Positions 1-11,876 of a stretch of 64,000 nucleotides of DNA are shown one piece after another. How positions within the stretch are numbered: the first letter of the stretch is position 1; each line of letters opens with the position of its first letter. The notes under the pieces were generated by a model. That model had not been told where the DNA came from, searched no databases, and saw only the letters and a program-made list of their open reading frames with translations. This DNA comes from Rhizoctonia solani (Eukaryota; Basidiomycota; Agaricomycetes; Cantharellales; Ceratobasidiaceae), in NCBI RefSeq assembly GCF_016906535.1, contig NC_057379.1:434001-498000 (forward strand), written 5' to 3'. Made by a program: the position numbers and the translations under genes.

Positions 1-1243
1 TTAGTATTAGTGTAACATGGCTCCAGCAAGGCGGCATTGACTAATGCTGCTTCGGAGTTTTCATGCAATGATGCAGTGCTCGTCCCCGATCCACCCCATA
101 TTTATACACCAAGAATACCACATCATATATACTTGTACCATACCTGATTTTGCTGTTTGTATATTGTTCTGAAATACGTACACTGGGAATAGCAAAAGGC
201 AATCTAGTCAGTTTTCTCATTCGGATCGATGCCTCGTTTTTCTAGGTTTAATCTTTCCTAATTAGTAACCTGTTAACATTGCGCATTGCTTGTAGATATA
301 TATTTTACGTAAGCACCTGTACAGTAAAGATGTCCACAAATTCGGCCATTGTACCTTTTCTGCAAAAACTGATGGCTTTCCGCTATTTGAAGTTGCTTGG
401 TATCCATCTACAGTCGGGACTCTTGACCTGCAGTACGGGAAGATGTCAGCCGAGCTTACAAACCAATAGTAAAGTGGTGCAACTGTTTGTGAATTATAAG
501 CTTGTACTGTCAATCAGCGGAAATTATATATACATATACGGTTGTGCAGATCAAAATTTCCCGAAATCCAGCGTTGAGCATATAGGGAATATATACTTCA
601 TATAGAGACATACAAATATTAAATGTAATGGAGTACTCGCGAGTAAAACAATAAGTAAGCTGTGCCTGCTAAGTGCCGTCCTTGTCTTCAGCATGAAAAA
701 TGCAGTAGCCTTTCTGTTGGCTTCGGACTCGGCTTTCAAGTGAGGGTCAGGCGTATAGAGCGAGAATTCCCACAAGTCGCGTAAATCCGAATTGCTGAAC
801 CATTGTTCTAAGAATGATGGTAGGCTCTAAATAGTATCAGGCTTTGAATCTTCGGCATTCGGGCAACCTGGTCTCATTTCGCTCCAATTCTGTACCTTCT
901 GGTCCAGTTTTATTCGCATTTCGCGGGTTAACTCTCGTCAGAGTCAGTGTATTTGGATTCTGAAATCCGGCAACATCTTAGTCAGATGATGACTTTTGCA
1001 ACCCTAACAGTTGCCGTGATCAAGGCACCCATAGAATTGAACCACATATAGTAAACCTTGACTATAGTCATTAACGATCTATTTTACAGGAAATTTGCGC
1101 TTAGGAAATAATGATTATGCACGAACCTTTCAATAGTTCGATCAGCGCAGTATCTGAAGCAACAAAGTAAAACTCATATTCAGGATATCGATGCAATTTT
1201 ATCCATTATGACTACACTTTTATCCATGCCGCCGGGAGCTTCG
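1..1243. other. gene-free left flank
   Basis: Only short overlapping open frames with no family resemblance and no splice-supported gene are seen. The stretch is AT-rich and lies downstream of the first transporter gene, so part may be its 3' untranslated region. Confidence 0.5.
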
Positions 1244-3114
1244 CTAAATAATCCTCTTAGCTAGCCTAGTAGCCACTCCCCCTGCGGCGGTTGCGGCCAT
1301 CATACTTCCCACAAATAATGTCACGTCCTTGAAACCATATCCGGAATAGGTACCTCTCATAGCTGACTGTTCGGGATGATACAGTTCTGCAGCGATAAGT
1401 GGACCAATAACGGCAGCCACTCCTTTTGTCATCGCAAGAAGTCCAAAAACATTTGATACCGCAGATTGTTCAGAGCCGGCAATGTCCACCGAGGCCGCAG
1501 GCCAGACAGATCCAAAGCCACCGCTCTGAAAAAAGTGAGCTGGTAGTAATAAGCGATGTAGACATGAAGACTTACGATGCTTCCGAAGACTATAACAAAG
1601 GCGAAAATCAAGCCCAAGCTATGTGCGAAACCCCAAAGGAGATATGCGGAGAGCGCAGCACCCGCGCCGGAAGCAATGACTACGTATTGATATGGGGCGA
1701 TATCGCATACATGACCGAAGATGATTTGGCCTGTATCCCGGAATTAGGGAAGCAGGGTAATAAAACGATTTCCCACGCACCAATAATACTCGACAAATTA
1801 AACACCGAAAGAACCAGAGTTCCATTTAGAGCAGGCAGGCCCAAAGAGACAGTATACACAGCCATGTATAAAGAAACAGGGAAATAGGCGAGTGCTTGGA
1901 TAAAGGTCGTCGTGGTCTGCCATAAACCTTCGCCAATATCCTTAAATCGGGGGAACCGAGGGACATACCATGCAAATGAACAAAGGGCTCTTCACGAAAC
2001 TCCAGTGCTGCCTCTTGATTCGCGTCCACAGATTGGGACTGTCTGAGCCCTGCGGTCGGACGACTGGTAGGCGAGGTCGCGTGAATGCGAGTGCGAGGGC
2101 TCCGAATACGAGCATGAATCCTGCCCAAATACGGAGGGTCCACCTGCCAAGGCCTCAATGAAAACCTCATTCAGAGAATACGGATGGGTCGTACCGAAAG
2201 CCAAGATTAGTCAAGAGGTAATTAACAGCAATGGGGAAGCAAGCACCTCCGGCCCCCGAACCTCCGAATATAATGGCGCCTGCTAAGCCTCGACGGGCGA
2301 CAAACCATTCTGACAACTTTCCCTACATTCAAGTAGCCCTGCGATGTAATATAAAGCGAACCTACATAGATGATGACAGGTGCATAGAGCCCCCCGCCTC
2401 CGATTCCAAAGAGGACACCTTGAAGCAGAATGAGATGGGATACCTATCCGGTTTATTAGCCTCTACATTTCTAGAAAGGAGGATATCGCACTTTAGTGGC
2501 AAAGCTAGCAAGAAGTAGACTTCCGCAGCATAAGGCAAGTGACGACCACATCATTTGTCTCGTCTATGGAGTCGTATCACGTTGGTCAGATATGCAGATT
2601 CAGCTCGCATAAACAAAGAATATACCCTGTGGGGCCACTGCTGCGCTATTAAAATCACGATCAAGACCTCAAAGTACTCGATTGCAAGAGATACAGTTCC
2701 GACCGCACCGATTGCTGCTTCAGACGCGTCTCCGAATGTGCGGTGATGAAGAAAGTATTCTTGAAATACGCCATATCTATCGTCTGTTTAGTATTTCTCT
2801 TATATGAGGAACAGGACGGGTGGTTAGGATAAATGTGGAAGAACCTACGTGAATCCAAACCCCCAAACCAGGGTCTCAAGCATAAATGCTGCGGCCACAA
2901 ACGACCATGCTGCAAAGCCTTTGTCTATAGGCGGGAGCGAAAGCCCTTCATGATGTGGCAATGAATTGGTTTCCCTCTGCCCACTCTCCGACGCGACTTG
3001 AGTATTACTATCGTCCTTGGATGTCAAGCGAGAGGCGGCAACCGTGCTCGCCCCAGTCGAGTGGTCACCCCGCCTGGACAGAGTTTGAAGCGGAATATCT
3101 TGAACTTCAGCCAT
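1244..3114 (-). CDS. MFS monocarboxylate-type transporter, tandem copy 1
   Basis: Predicted 12-helix major facilitator of the monocarboxylate-porter (MCT/Mch) type, placed in the plasma or an internal membrane; the substrate cannot be read from the sequence. It starts at the ATG at 3114 with a polar N-terminal tail, then PPIDKGFAAWSFVAAAF opens helix 1. Exons join in frame through about eight short introns (first donor in the Phe-Thr codon pair near 2846) to the stop at 1244-1246. Recognisable stretches include FGIGGGGLYAPVII, GGSGAGGACFPIAVN, RWTLRIWAGFMLVFGALAL and the C-terminal GYGFKDVTLFVGSMMAATAA. All exon joins I tested keep the frame, so this copy looks intact. It is the neighbour and close paralogue of 3652-5513 in the same orientation, with the same exon layout. 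Family assignment is firm; substrate unknown. Confidence 0.85.
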
Positions 3115-3651
3115 CGTCGCTGTCGAGTGAAGTCCAGTCGAGTCACAGCAGACTAATGAAATAGGTGTGGTCTGTGCATGCCTTCGATCGGGTACAACGG
3201 CGAGAGTTTGATCGGGCTGCGGTCCGATAAAGCGTGGGTGGAGCTCATCGTGCTCGCTTGACTGTTGAATAATTTACATGGAGTAAATCATTTCAAATGG
3301 ATCTTCTCAAGATGATGATAAGAAAATCCGAAGCTAGTTTAAACGTACCAGGTGATTCGAAGGCAGAAGTTGTTTCCGTGGCCAGTTGACGACCTTTACC
3401 TGGGAAATAAACTTTGCTCGTATTTTTGGAATTTCGTACACGAATGCACAAAATTAAGAATATCGGCGATATTTAAAATGTCGCAAGGATGGCTCGACGA
3501 AATTTAGGGCAAGCTTTTGACTTAAGTGGCGATTAATCGCAATAAGAACTCGTACGAGGGGCAGTATTTATTGCATGCGCGACTATTATTCACAAATTTC
3601 AACTCCTTTTCAATGATACATGGGCTAAACTTCCTTCATGCACTACAAATC
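3115..3651. promoter_or_regulatory. intergenic region between tandem transporters
   Basis: This is 537 bp between the stop of copy 2 and the start of copy 1. It must hold the 3' end of copy 2 and the promoter of copy 1. I see no clear TATA element and no gene. Confidence 0.4.
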
Positions 3652-5513
3652 TCACCAAACAACCCTCTTGGCCCATTTTGTAACCACACCTCCAGCAGCA
3701 GTAGCCACCATCATACTTCCCACAAACAACGTAACGTCATGGAACCCATACCCACTGTACGTGTTCCGAACTGCCGCTTCTTCAGGATGATAGAGCGCAG
3801 CAGCCATCAAAGGTCCCACAATTGCTGCCACACCTTTTCCCATTGTAAGCAGACCATATGCGTTCAAGAATACCGACTGTTCAGAGCCTGCGATATCTAC
3901 TGACGCCGCAGGCCAAACGGACGCAAATCCACCACCCTGCCAAACACATGAATTTGGGAAACAAAAAAAGTAGAACAGAGAAAACGTACGAGACTTCCGA
4001 AGACAATAGCAAACGCAAAGATGAGGCCCAGACTGTGCGCGAAACCCCAGAGTAAATATGCGGAAAGCGCGGCTCCTGCTCCAGAGACGATGATCACGTA
4101 TTGATAGGGCATGATATCACATGCATGCCCAAATACGATCTGACCTGTTCAGCCTTCAGGTCAGAGAGAATTTACCAAAACGGAGAGTAGCAACATACCG
4201 ATTATACTCGAAAAGTTGAATACAGAAAGGACAAGAGCTCCGTTCAGAGAGGATAGCCCCAAGGACGTGGTATATACAGTCATGTACAAAGAAACAGGGA
4301 AGTACGCAAGTGCTTGAATGATGTTCGTCAAGCTCTATAAACTCACGTCTATCAAATGAATAAAATGGGCAAGTGATTTACTCCCACCATACAAATAAAT
4401 AAGGGACTCTTCAAGAAGCCCCAATGCTGTCTCCTGAACTTTACCCACAGACTTGGGCCATCCGAGTTTTGAGGCCGAACAACTGGAAGACGAGGGCGAG
4501 TGAATGTGAGAGCGAGTGCTCCGAACACTAACATGAAACCCGCCCAGATACGGAGTGTCCACCTAGAATGATTATCTATTTACAGGTAACAAGCATACTT
4601 GAAGAGTCGGGACATACCTGAACCCAAGGTTAGTAAGCAGAAGGTTAACTGCGACGGGGAAGCAAGCCCCCCCTGCGCCAGACCCTCCGAATATAATGGA
4701 AGCGGCGAGTCCTCTTCGAACCGAGAACCATTCTGAGAGCTTTTTACCTTATCCAGGGACTTGTTAATGATATCCAAAGCGAATGGTTGCTCACATAGAT
4801 TATAACCGGTGCATACAGCCCACCACCTCCGATTCCAAACATGATGCCTTGTAGGAGAATAAGATGGGAAACCTGGCCTCTTTGTCAAAATGAATCACAA
4901 ATCATATATATCTTCAACTTACCTTGGTTGCAAAGCTCGCGAGCAGCAGACTTCCACAACACAGTCCAAGCGAGGACCACAACAAAAGCCGTGTCTAAAC
5001 CATAGCACACAACCACATAAGTAATGCTATCATAAGAGTTAGGTGGGACCAACCCTATGCGGCCAATGCATCGCGATCATATTCACAAACAACGGCTCGA
5101 AATACTGAGTTGCCAACGCCACGGTTCCGATCGCTCCGAGCTCTGCCTCGGACGCGTCGCCGAATGTACGATTGTGGAGAAAGTATTCTTGAAAGACTCC
5201 GTACCTGCTCGCTATTTAGCCTCCATATCCGGAAAAACTTAGTGGGAACATACGTGAAGCCGAATCCCCATACGAACGTTTCGATCAAGAATCCTCCGGC
5301 TACGAACGACCATGCTGCGAAGCCTTTGTCCATAGGCGGGAGAGATACTAGACCTTCATTATCGGGTGAAGGGAATTCTGGCCCGTCTTGTATATCAGCA
5401 TTACCGGCTTCGGAAACGGTATGAGATACTGCAATTGTGTTATTCTTGACCGGTTGATCCCCACGCCGAGACAATGTTTGGAGGGGAATGGGATCTTGAA
5501 GCTCAGAGGACAT
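3652..5513 (-). CDS. MFS monocarboxylate-type transporter, tandem copy 2
   Basis: Second MCT-like major facilitator, 12 predicted helices. Start chosen at the ATG at 5513 (MSSELQDPIPLQTLSRRGD), which aligns with copy 1's N-terminus (QDIPLQTLSRRGD). Exons join in frame: the first ends after GFGF, followed by YGVFQEYFLHNRTFGDASE, LLLWSSLGLCCGSLLLASF, FGIGGGGLYAPVII, SEWFSVRRGLAASIIFGG, RWTLRIWAGFMLVFGALAL and the last exon ending AKRVVW then TGA at 3652-3654. Intron positions match copy 1, which shows recent duplication of the whole spliced gene. The polar tails differ most, the helices least. It lies head-to-head with the eL20 gene across a 482-bp divergent promoter. Substrate unknown; short-chain acids are typical for the family, but that is inference. 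Confidence 0.87.
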
Positions 5514-5995
5514 GGTCGTCGAGCCCAAGTCTGGCTGCGGTTATTTAACCTGGATTACAAATGTGCCGTATTTCATTGCTTCCATTGAGTGCGTTATCGG
5601 ATGGCGGTCCGGTTGATACGACTGAAGCATGCAACGAGGAGTGTATATGCGTCAGAGTCTGCGATCCAACCCAATTTACATAATAAACGCAAGGCGGAGG
5701 CATATCTCTGATCTAATCTAATCTTATCGCTCTCCAAGCTCTTTGTAATCCATCTTTCCGCTTTGCATCCGACTTTCCGAATCTTTCGTGTATCGACGAA
5801 ACCACCCTCAAGACCGCCAAGTAAGTCGTTGTCTCCAAGTAGATAATTGTTAATACCGTGCGGGTCGGGGAACTGCTCAACTTGTGATGGATGGGATTTT
5901 GCGGGATTGGATAAATGCGCTTTGGACGGGGTGGATTGCAAGCTGGATGGATGGACGCTAACGCAGAAAATATTTAACTCTGTAACAGATATAAA
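5514..5995. promoter_or_regulatory. divergent promoter, transporter / eL20
   Basis: This 482-bp spacer lies between divergently transcribed starts at 5513 (minus) and 5996 (plus). The minus-strand open frame inside it overlaps the start of eL20 and shows no family signature, so I leave it out. No TATA box is obvious. Confidence 0.5.
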
Positions 5996-6680
5996 ATGGG
6001 CCGCTACATTGAATACCAAGTTATCGGCCGTAAACTCCCCACTGCGGCTGAGGAGACCCCCAAGCTGTACCGCATGAGGATCTTTGCTCCCAATGAGGTA
6101 CTGTTGCCCCCATCTTATCTAGCTCTCGCTTTGAGCTAATTATGAGGAATAGGTCGTAGCCAAGTCCCGCTTCTGGTACTACCTTCGCCAATTGAAAAAG
6201 GTCAAGAAGGCCACTGGAGAGATTGTCTCTGTCAACAAGGTGAGCATGCGTACTCCAAGGGAGAGGACGACGGGGGGAAACTAATATGTTTGAGAAAAGA
6301 TCTCCGAAAAGTCGCCGTTGAGGATCAAGAACTTTGGTGTCTGGCTCCGCTACGATTCTCGCTCTGGTACCCACAACATGTGCGTGCCATATCAACATCT
6401 ACCTTGATCATTTAGTAACACATTTTTATGCAGGTACAAAGAGTTCCGTGAATTGTCGCGCGCCGACGCAGTACACGCATTGTACCAAGACATGGCGGCC
6501 CGCCACCGTGCCCGATTCCGGTCGATCCAGATCTTGCGCGTGCAGGAGATCACCAAGGCGTCGGACATCCGTCGTGCATACATCAAGCAGCTCGCAGAAC
6601 CCAAGCTCAGGTTCCCCTTGCCTCATCGGGTGTTCAAAGCCAGGAGCAAGTTTGTTGCCAACAGGCCCGCGACTTTCTAA
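5996..6680 (+). CDS. RPL20: 60S ribosomal protein eL20 (L20/L18a)
   Basis: Structural protein of the large cytosolic ribosomal subunit. Four exons, 5996-6097, 6153-6239, 6300-6379 and 6434-6680, give 171 residues, the normal length for the family. The protein opens [15 protein letters not shown] and carries the family hallmarks [58 protein letters not shown] and FPLPHRV near the end. All three introns are GT-AG and 46-60 bp; phases are 0, 0 and 2. The ATG at 5996 gives the conserved N-terminus directly. The 3' flank has TGG/TGGC-rich imperfect repeats at 6711-6745. I see no defect. Confidence 0.97.
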
Positions 6681-7250
6681 GCTCGTCTATTCGAGTGTCT
6701 TTTTGCTTGCTTGGTTGGATGGTTGGCTGGCTGGATGGCTGGTGCAGGGAGAAGAGGATGGGAGATCGAGAGTGTATTTGTTGTTGCGTGAACACGTTAT
6801 GTTGTCCTGTGCATGCATGTTATGTGATTATGCAAAAGCCCAAAAATGGTTGTTTCTGATTTGCTGCGAGTGGGGGAAGGAGAGGAAAGGGATGCCGGCG
6901 GATATCAAGATTAAGCAGTGCTTCGAATTGAGTGCTGCGGCCGTTAAGTTAGACTTGATGCTACGAATGGCCAGGCCATTTCATCGAATCCCGCCCTGAG
7001 GCGGTGGGCTGGACGGGAACGATCGCCTCTCTCGATCGGAGTGTAAATCCCGATTATCTACGAATTCTAGACTGGTGAGACTTTTTGCCCACAGCAAAGG
7101 AGTATTTAATGAATAGGAGATCTAGAGCACGTGAGCACACTCGGTTCCTGAACATTGCACCCCAGGTCGACCTTGATAGCTTAGTTCGTCTCCGACGACG
7201 ACAACGACCTCCCCCTACTGTGTTCTGACCCACCTGTTGTGACTACAACG
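6681..7250. other. spacer between eL20 and UBL3-like gene
   Basis: Contains the eL20 3' region with an imperfect (TGGC/ATGG) repeat at about 6711-6745, then the promoter of the next gene. No gene supported. Confidence 0.5.
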
Positions 7251-7940
7251 ATGACAACGCTTGCCCCGACACCTGTTCCCGCATCTGGACCTGCCTCGGA
7301 TCTAGGATTGGACTCGCAAGCCCCTACGCTAGCTCCACCGACTGCCAACTCGTCTCCGCGCCACGAACATGCCACTCTCCCGCCTTCTGAGCCCGCTGCT
7401 CCAGCACCAGATCCTACGGATATTTCCGTCACATTTCTCCTCATTTCCGGAGACAGACAACAAATGCATTTCGCTCCAACCATGACGTTTGGACGGGTCA
7501 AGGAGGCGTTTTGGGGTGCTTGGACACCTGGTCAGTCGCTTTCTGTTCTGTTCCAACATACACATGTTGGTTTACCATTGGAATTGCGTAGAAAATCCTG
7601 ACACGAAGCCCCCTTCTCCCTCGTTCTTGCGGGTATTGCATATGGGCAAGGTGTTGTCCGATGACCAGACTTTGGCCAGTAGGTCTTACGTTGTCAATGT
7701 CTATGATGCAACACTAACGTTATTTCAGACGCCAAATTCCCCGACGTCTCGACATCTCCCACAGGCACCATCGTGCACATTTCCGTGCGTCCATTTGGCC
7801 CACCAGCAGATGAAGACATCGTCAAGGCCAAGCGGCGCCTCACTTTTCTCAGTAGCGGCGGCGGCGATGCTGCTACTACCACCGCCGCGCCAGACGAGAC
7901 GCACGGACGAAGCGCAGGGTGCGGATGTGTGATTTGCTAG
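7251..7940 (+). CDS. UBL3/MUB-like membrane-anchored ubiquitin-fold protein
   Basis: Ubiquitin-fold protein predicted to sit on membranes through C-terminal prenylation. The first ATG is at 7251 (MTTLAPTPVPASG). A Pro/Ala-rich tail of about 50 residues precedes the fold, which begins DISVTFLLISGDRQQMHF and continues VKEAFWGAWTP. Exon 1 ends at 7530; exon 2 (7592-7678) carries PSFLRVLHMGKVLSDDQTL; exon 3 (7729-7940) carries GTIVHISVRPFGPPADED and ends GCGCVIC, a CaaX-like box matching the Cys-Val-Ile-x ending known from UBL3. Both introns are GT-AG and the phases fit. In the known family such proteins recruit E2 enzymes to membranes or sort cargo to vesicles; that role is inference here. Paralogue or orthologue status within fungi is not determined. 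Confidence 0.8.
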
Positions 7941-8665
7941 TTCTTGCGGTTGATTCCCTTGTGTATGGTATGTGACCATCAATCTTGTAATTTTATCCCA
8001 CTGACAGGTGTCGTAGTATTACGTCCAACACGTTTTGTCGTGTTTTTTTATGCCCTTGCCTTTATTCCAGTGGTTCAGCGATATGTACATTGTATTGTGT
8101 GGGATTTGTGACAATATACCATAGGCCATTTTTACCCCCCCCCCCACTGAACACGTTGCATCTTTGAACTTTGTTGTTCTTCGATGCCCAAGAATACTGG
8201 CTCGATGTGCCCCCACCTAAGCGGTCAGAACTCTCCCCGCGTCTGCACAAGGCAGTTCAGAAAGTGGGGTCGTTCATTTTCCGCGCCCACCGATTCGATC
8301 AAGTGATCTGCATTGCAAGCACGTGAAATGACGAGTGTACTGCTTGGCTGATATAAACTCCCCTGTCCACTGGCTAATATGCCGCTTTGTGTCTATAATC
8401 TGTCTCTTATCTTTATGCTAATCAATATTATGGTTATTTTGCAGATCGGTGATCTAACAAACCTCCACCACGACCCACTTCTCGGCCTTACTCAGATCGC
8501 CTCAGTTCGTCATATGACCTAACCACCGTCGGGTTCGCTCGGGGCATGGCATGAGCCTCATAACCGGTGGGGTGAGGTGATATCATCTTATAGTGTTCCT
8601 TCGTTTCTCTCGCCCGCCTTCACACCCAAAAGATTCAACGGAACAAAAATAAATAAATAAAAATC
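7941..8665. other. spacer with C11 homopolymer
   Basis: Contains the 3' flank of the UBL3-like gene with a run of 11 cytosines at 8135-8145, then the promoter of the oxidoreductase gene. An A/T-rich leader (AAATAAATAAATAAA type) directly precedes the ATG at 8666. No gene supported. Confidence 0.5.
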
Positions 8666-10203
8666 ATGACTGCACCGAGTTCGACAAGGGCATTTATCCT
8701 CGGGTCCAAATCTCCCCGCCAACTGGGTGAAAAGACGATTCAATATTATAGTGCTTCGGTCCAGGACGTTCCGCTCCCCAAGGGAGAAGTCGTAGTCAAG
8801 GTTTTATGTGCGGGATTTAACCATCGCGAGGTGAGTTTCGTGCCTTTACACCTATAAGCAAGGACGGGCGTAGGCTAAAGGACGAATAAGTTATGGATCC
8901 GTAAAGGGCTTTATCCCGGGATTAAAGAAGGAGCGACGATGGGTGCTGATGCATCGGGTACGCACAACCACAAATAATACGCACACAGAGATACAAGCTC
9001 AATGTATACCCAACAAACAGGAATCGTGGTTTCCGGTCCCGAACACCTACTCAACAAACGAGTTCTCGTCGTGCCTATGGTCGGATGGGAGAGTAACCCT
9101 CGAGGAGCGGATGGCAAGCAAGTCTCACTTCATTCTCTCCATTCCCCTGTCTAGTTGGGTTTAATTAATATATGCATGTTGCGGGTAGGTTCGGGATCGT
9201 GGGTGGTGTATCACATCCTGCGTACGGCACGTTCTCCGAGTACGTCGCGTTGGACGCAAAGTCTGTGATCCTTGCGCCAGAACATATGTCTGATGAGGAG
9301 GCTGGGGCTTGGGCTCTGGGTGCCGTTACTGCTTGGAGGTATGTCTTCTTCATGATTCTATCGAATGAGAGGTTTGACGAGCCTTTGTGTGTTGTTAGGG
9401 CGGTAGTCACCAAGGCTCAGGTCGAAAAAGGACACAACGTGTTAATCGTACGTGCTCGTCTCTTCTCATCTTATCTTTCGTCGCTTATTGTTCTTGTGTA
9501 TGGGATGAAACAGACGGGTATCGGCGGAGGAGTCGCTATGATTGCACTTCGGTTTGCCGTTGCACTAGGCGCAAACGTCTTTGTTTCTTCGTCGAATAAG
9601 CAGACGATTGATTGGGCGATCGAGGCGGGTGCCAAGGGTGGTGTAAACTATCGAGATGGTACGTTTCTCTAGTTTTTTTTAATAGCTACTTTACCTAGTA
9701 CCGTCAAATCCTAACAAAACGAACAGAATCATGGCCTAGAGATCTGGCTGCACTTTTGAAAGAACATAATATTACTGGTATAGACGCGATTATCGACTCG
9801 GCAGGAGGAGATTTACTAGGTAAAACTGGGAAATCGTTGAATCCTGGTGCCAAAGTCGTTTGCTACGGGATGTAAGTCATCATCTCTCCTTTGTGCTCTA
9901 TTCCATGAGCTAAATGATGATCTACGATATACAAAATAAAGGACCGCGTCGCCGTCGATCCCGCTTGCGATGCCCGCAGTGCTCAAAAACGTCGACTTGC
10001 TCGGATCTACGATGGGCTCCACGGCCGAGCTCCAAGCTGCCACCGATTTTGCAGCCAAACACAAGCTCAAGCCGAGCGTGAGTGTTGTGCTCGAGGGACT
10101 GGAGAATGCCGAACGCGGGTTCGAGTTGATTGAAAAGGGCAGGGAGAGTGGCAAGATTGTTGTTAGGGTTGGTACGAGAAGTGGGTCCGAGTCGAAGCTT
10201 TGA
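8666..10203 (+). CDS. MDR-superfamily oxidoreductase, quinone-reductase/zinc-independent ADH type
   Basis: Medium-chain dehydrogenase/reductase, predicted NAD(P)H-dependent and cytosolic. Eight exons: 8666-8830, 8891-8957, 9021-9117, 9189-9338, 9399-9447, 9514-9658, 9727-9871 and 9942-10203. The N-terminal GroES-like part reads VPLPKGEVVVKVLCAGFNHR, then MGADASGIVVSG and HPAYGTFSEYVALDAKSV. The Rossmann part follows with TGIGGGVAMIALRFAVALGA, then DAIIDSAGGDLLGKTGKSL and GRESGKIVVRVG. I see no GHExxGxV catalytic zinc motif, so it resembles the YogA/quinone-oxidoreductase branch. The intron after 9117 needs a GC donor (GCAAGT at 9118-9123) to keep the frame (Gly-Lys-Phe-Gly). Substrate unknown. 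Confidence 0.88.
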
Positions 10204-10409
10204 TTGGATGTGTAAAGTATATGTAAAAAAATATGGTGCTGGAGTGAAAGCCGGATGTATGCGCGCTGGACTTGTTTGGTGTACGCAATATGAATGATAT
10301 TTGCGTGGATATAATAGTGAATATAGATACAAGTACATTATTAAATACCCCCATTTTGTGGATACTAAACGTGAAAAGCCGTTCCCTGGAATTGATACTA
10401 GGCACTTGT

Positions 10410-11876
10410 TTAGATGCCCATAACTTGCATAAAGAAGTTGCACGCGATCAACAGGATAGACCCCCAGGCGGCACTAGTCGTAGGGCCCCCATTCAACTCT
10501 TGGCTACTGGAACCAGTAGGCGACGCCTGACTTCCACCAGCTGTGACATAGTTGTTGCTATTAATGCTTCCTTGGAACGATGTGTCCACACCAAGCGCTA
10601 AACGAGCAACCATTAGACCAACTCTGCCAAACCTCGAAAAGAAGAGGCTCACTGATATATGCCAAAATACCTCCATTCGCATCCCCGTTGTTTCCCAAAA
10701 ATGAAGTACTGGCGATAGCATTATATCCATTCGAACTTCCAGTCCTCAAAATGCTATCTTGATTGTTGCGTGTACGTGACTGAGAAGTACCCTGGTAGGC
10801 AGAATGGGCAAGAACTTGATCGTTTAATCCTTCGTCAAAGAAGATTTGTCCCATGTGCCGGACTTGTCCTGCGTGGCTGACAATGCTACCGTTGGAAGCT
10901 ACTTGGTAGTTGGTTTGGACCATGGTGTGAATGTGGATTGCGCGCCCAGTGTCTGTGAGGAGTTGATTAATTGGTAGAAAGAGTAAGATGGGAGAATAGC
11001 TTACAGTATCCTGGGTAGATGGTATTGAATTCGACCATTCCTTCGTTGTTAGTTGCAAATCCTCCACGGAGCCAGGTTACTAGAAGCCCCCCCCCCCAAT
11101 CAATTTCAACCTTTTCAAAAGCGAATGGTCTGCTTACATTGATCGCTCATAGAATTTCCACGAGTCGGAGGGGTGGTGAATCCCGAATAAGAACCAGTAG
11201 CCTATTGCCCCAAACAGCTTAGCTTGCAAAACTCGTACACTGCTATAAAAAAACTCACGTTGCATGCCCATATTTCAACCAACGCGTTGGAAAGAGGCGT
11301 GCATGTCGTTGTGTCCATGACCCCAATATCGAGCACGAGGTTTACGCCCGATTGAGACTCGCGCACATCGCTTCGCAAGAGTTCGTTAGCCACGTAGTAT
11401 GGACCTTCCGTTACTTCTGGAGCCGTTACACAGGTCGACTGTGCGTTTGGATATATAAGTCAGGCCAACTAACGGATGATCATGTGGGCTTACGTTTTGG
11501 ATGGTGGGGAAAGTTGGCGTATTGTTTGTCTGGCGAGGAGCAAAGTGCGCGCCTACTTCTCGACGATCGAGGGATAACCCGCGTTTGGCCTATCAAGGCG
11601 TGTCAGTATTTGTTCATCACAGACTGGGTTCGGACGTACCATACGCCTAGCATTGAATTCCGCAATTTGAGGTTCGCAGTTGCGAGCGGCCAAATGACGA
11701 CGGTTCGCTTCGAGCTCTCGACGTTTGAATTCAGCAACAGAACGGGGAGGGACAGGGTCAAAGTGTGCTGCACCAGAGAATTGTTCAGCAAAATTCAGGT
11801 TTTAAAGTGATTAAGTGGGCTTACCAGTGACAAGTTGAGCAAGCAAAGCTGCAGCGATGAGTGGTTTGGAAAACAT
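10410..11876 (-). CDS. secreted intradiol ring-cleavage dioxygenase-like protein
   Basis: Extracellular non-haem iron(III) dioxygenase family that opens catechol-type rings. The ATG at 11876 begins a signal peptide, MFSKPLIAAALLAQLVTGAH. A basic, Arg-rich propeptide-like segment follows (FKRRELEANRRHLAARN). The catalytic region holds the expected ligands: Tyr in EVTEGPYYV, Tyr in YPGYYTGRAIHIHTMV and the two His of HIH in the same motif. About seven exons join in frame, among them 11825-11876 and 11640-11767; a C11 run sits in one intron at 11087-11097. The C-terminus after GSINSNNYV is Ser/Gly/Thr-rich and ends in a hydrophobic stretch (WGSILLIACNFFMQVMGI), so a GPI or membrane anchor is possible. 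Substrate unknown; wood or plant phenolics would be an inference. Confidence 0.88.

Noticed and set aside
1..1243. Possible third transporter copy or CRISPR-like repeat at the left end
   Set aside because: No transporter motifs and no regular repeats; eukaryotic context makes CRISPR implausible.
5594..6019. Minus-strand 141-codon open frame antisense to the divergent promoter and eL20 start
   Set aside because: No family signal and it overlaps the well-supported eL20 start; a shadow frame.
8478..8510. Resemblance to the start of U2 snRNA (CTTCTCGGCCTTACTCAGATC)
   Set aside because: The match breaks after about 20 bases and no branch-binding or Sm-like context follows, so I take it as chance.
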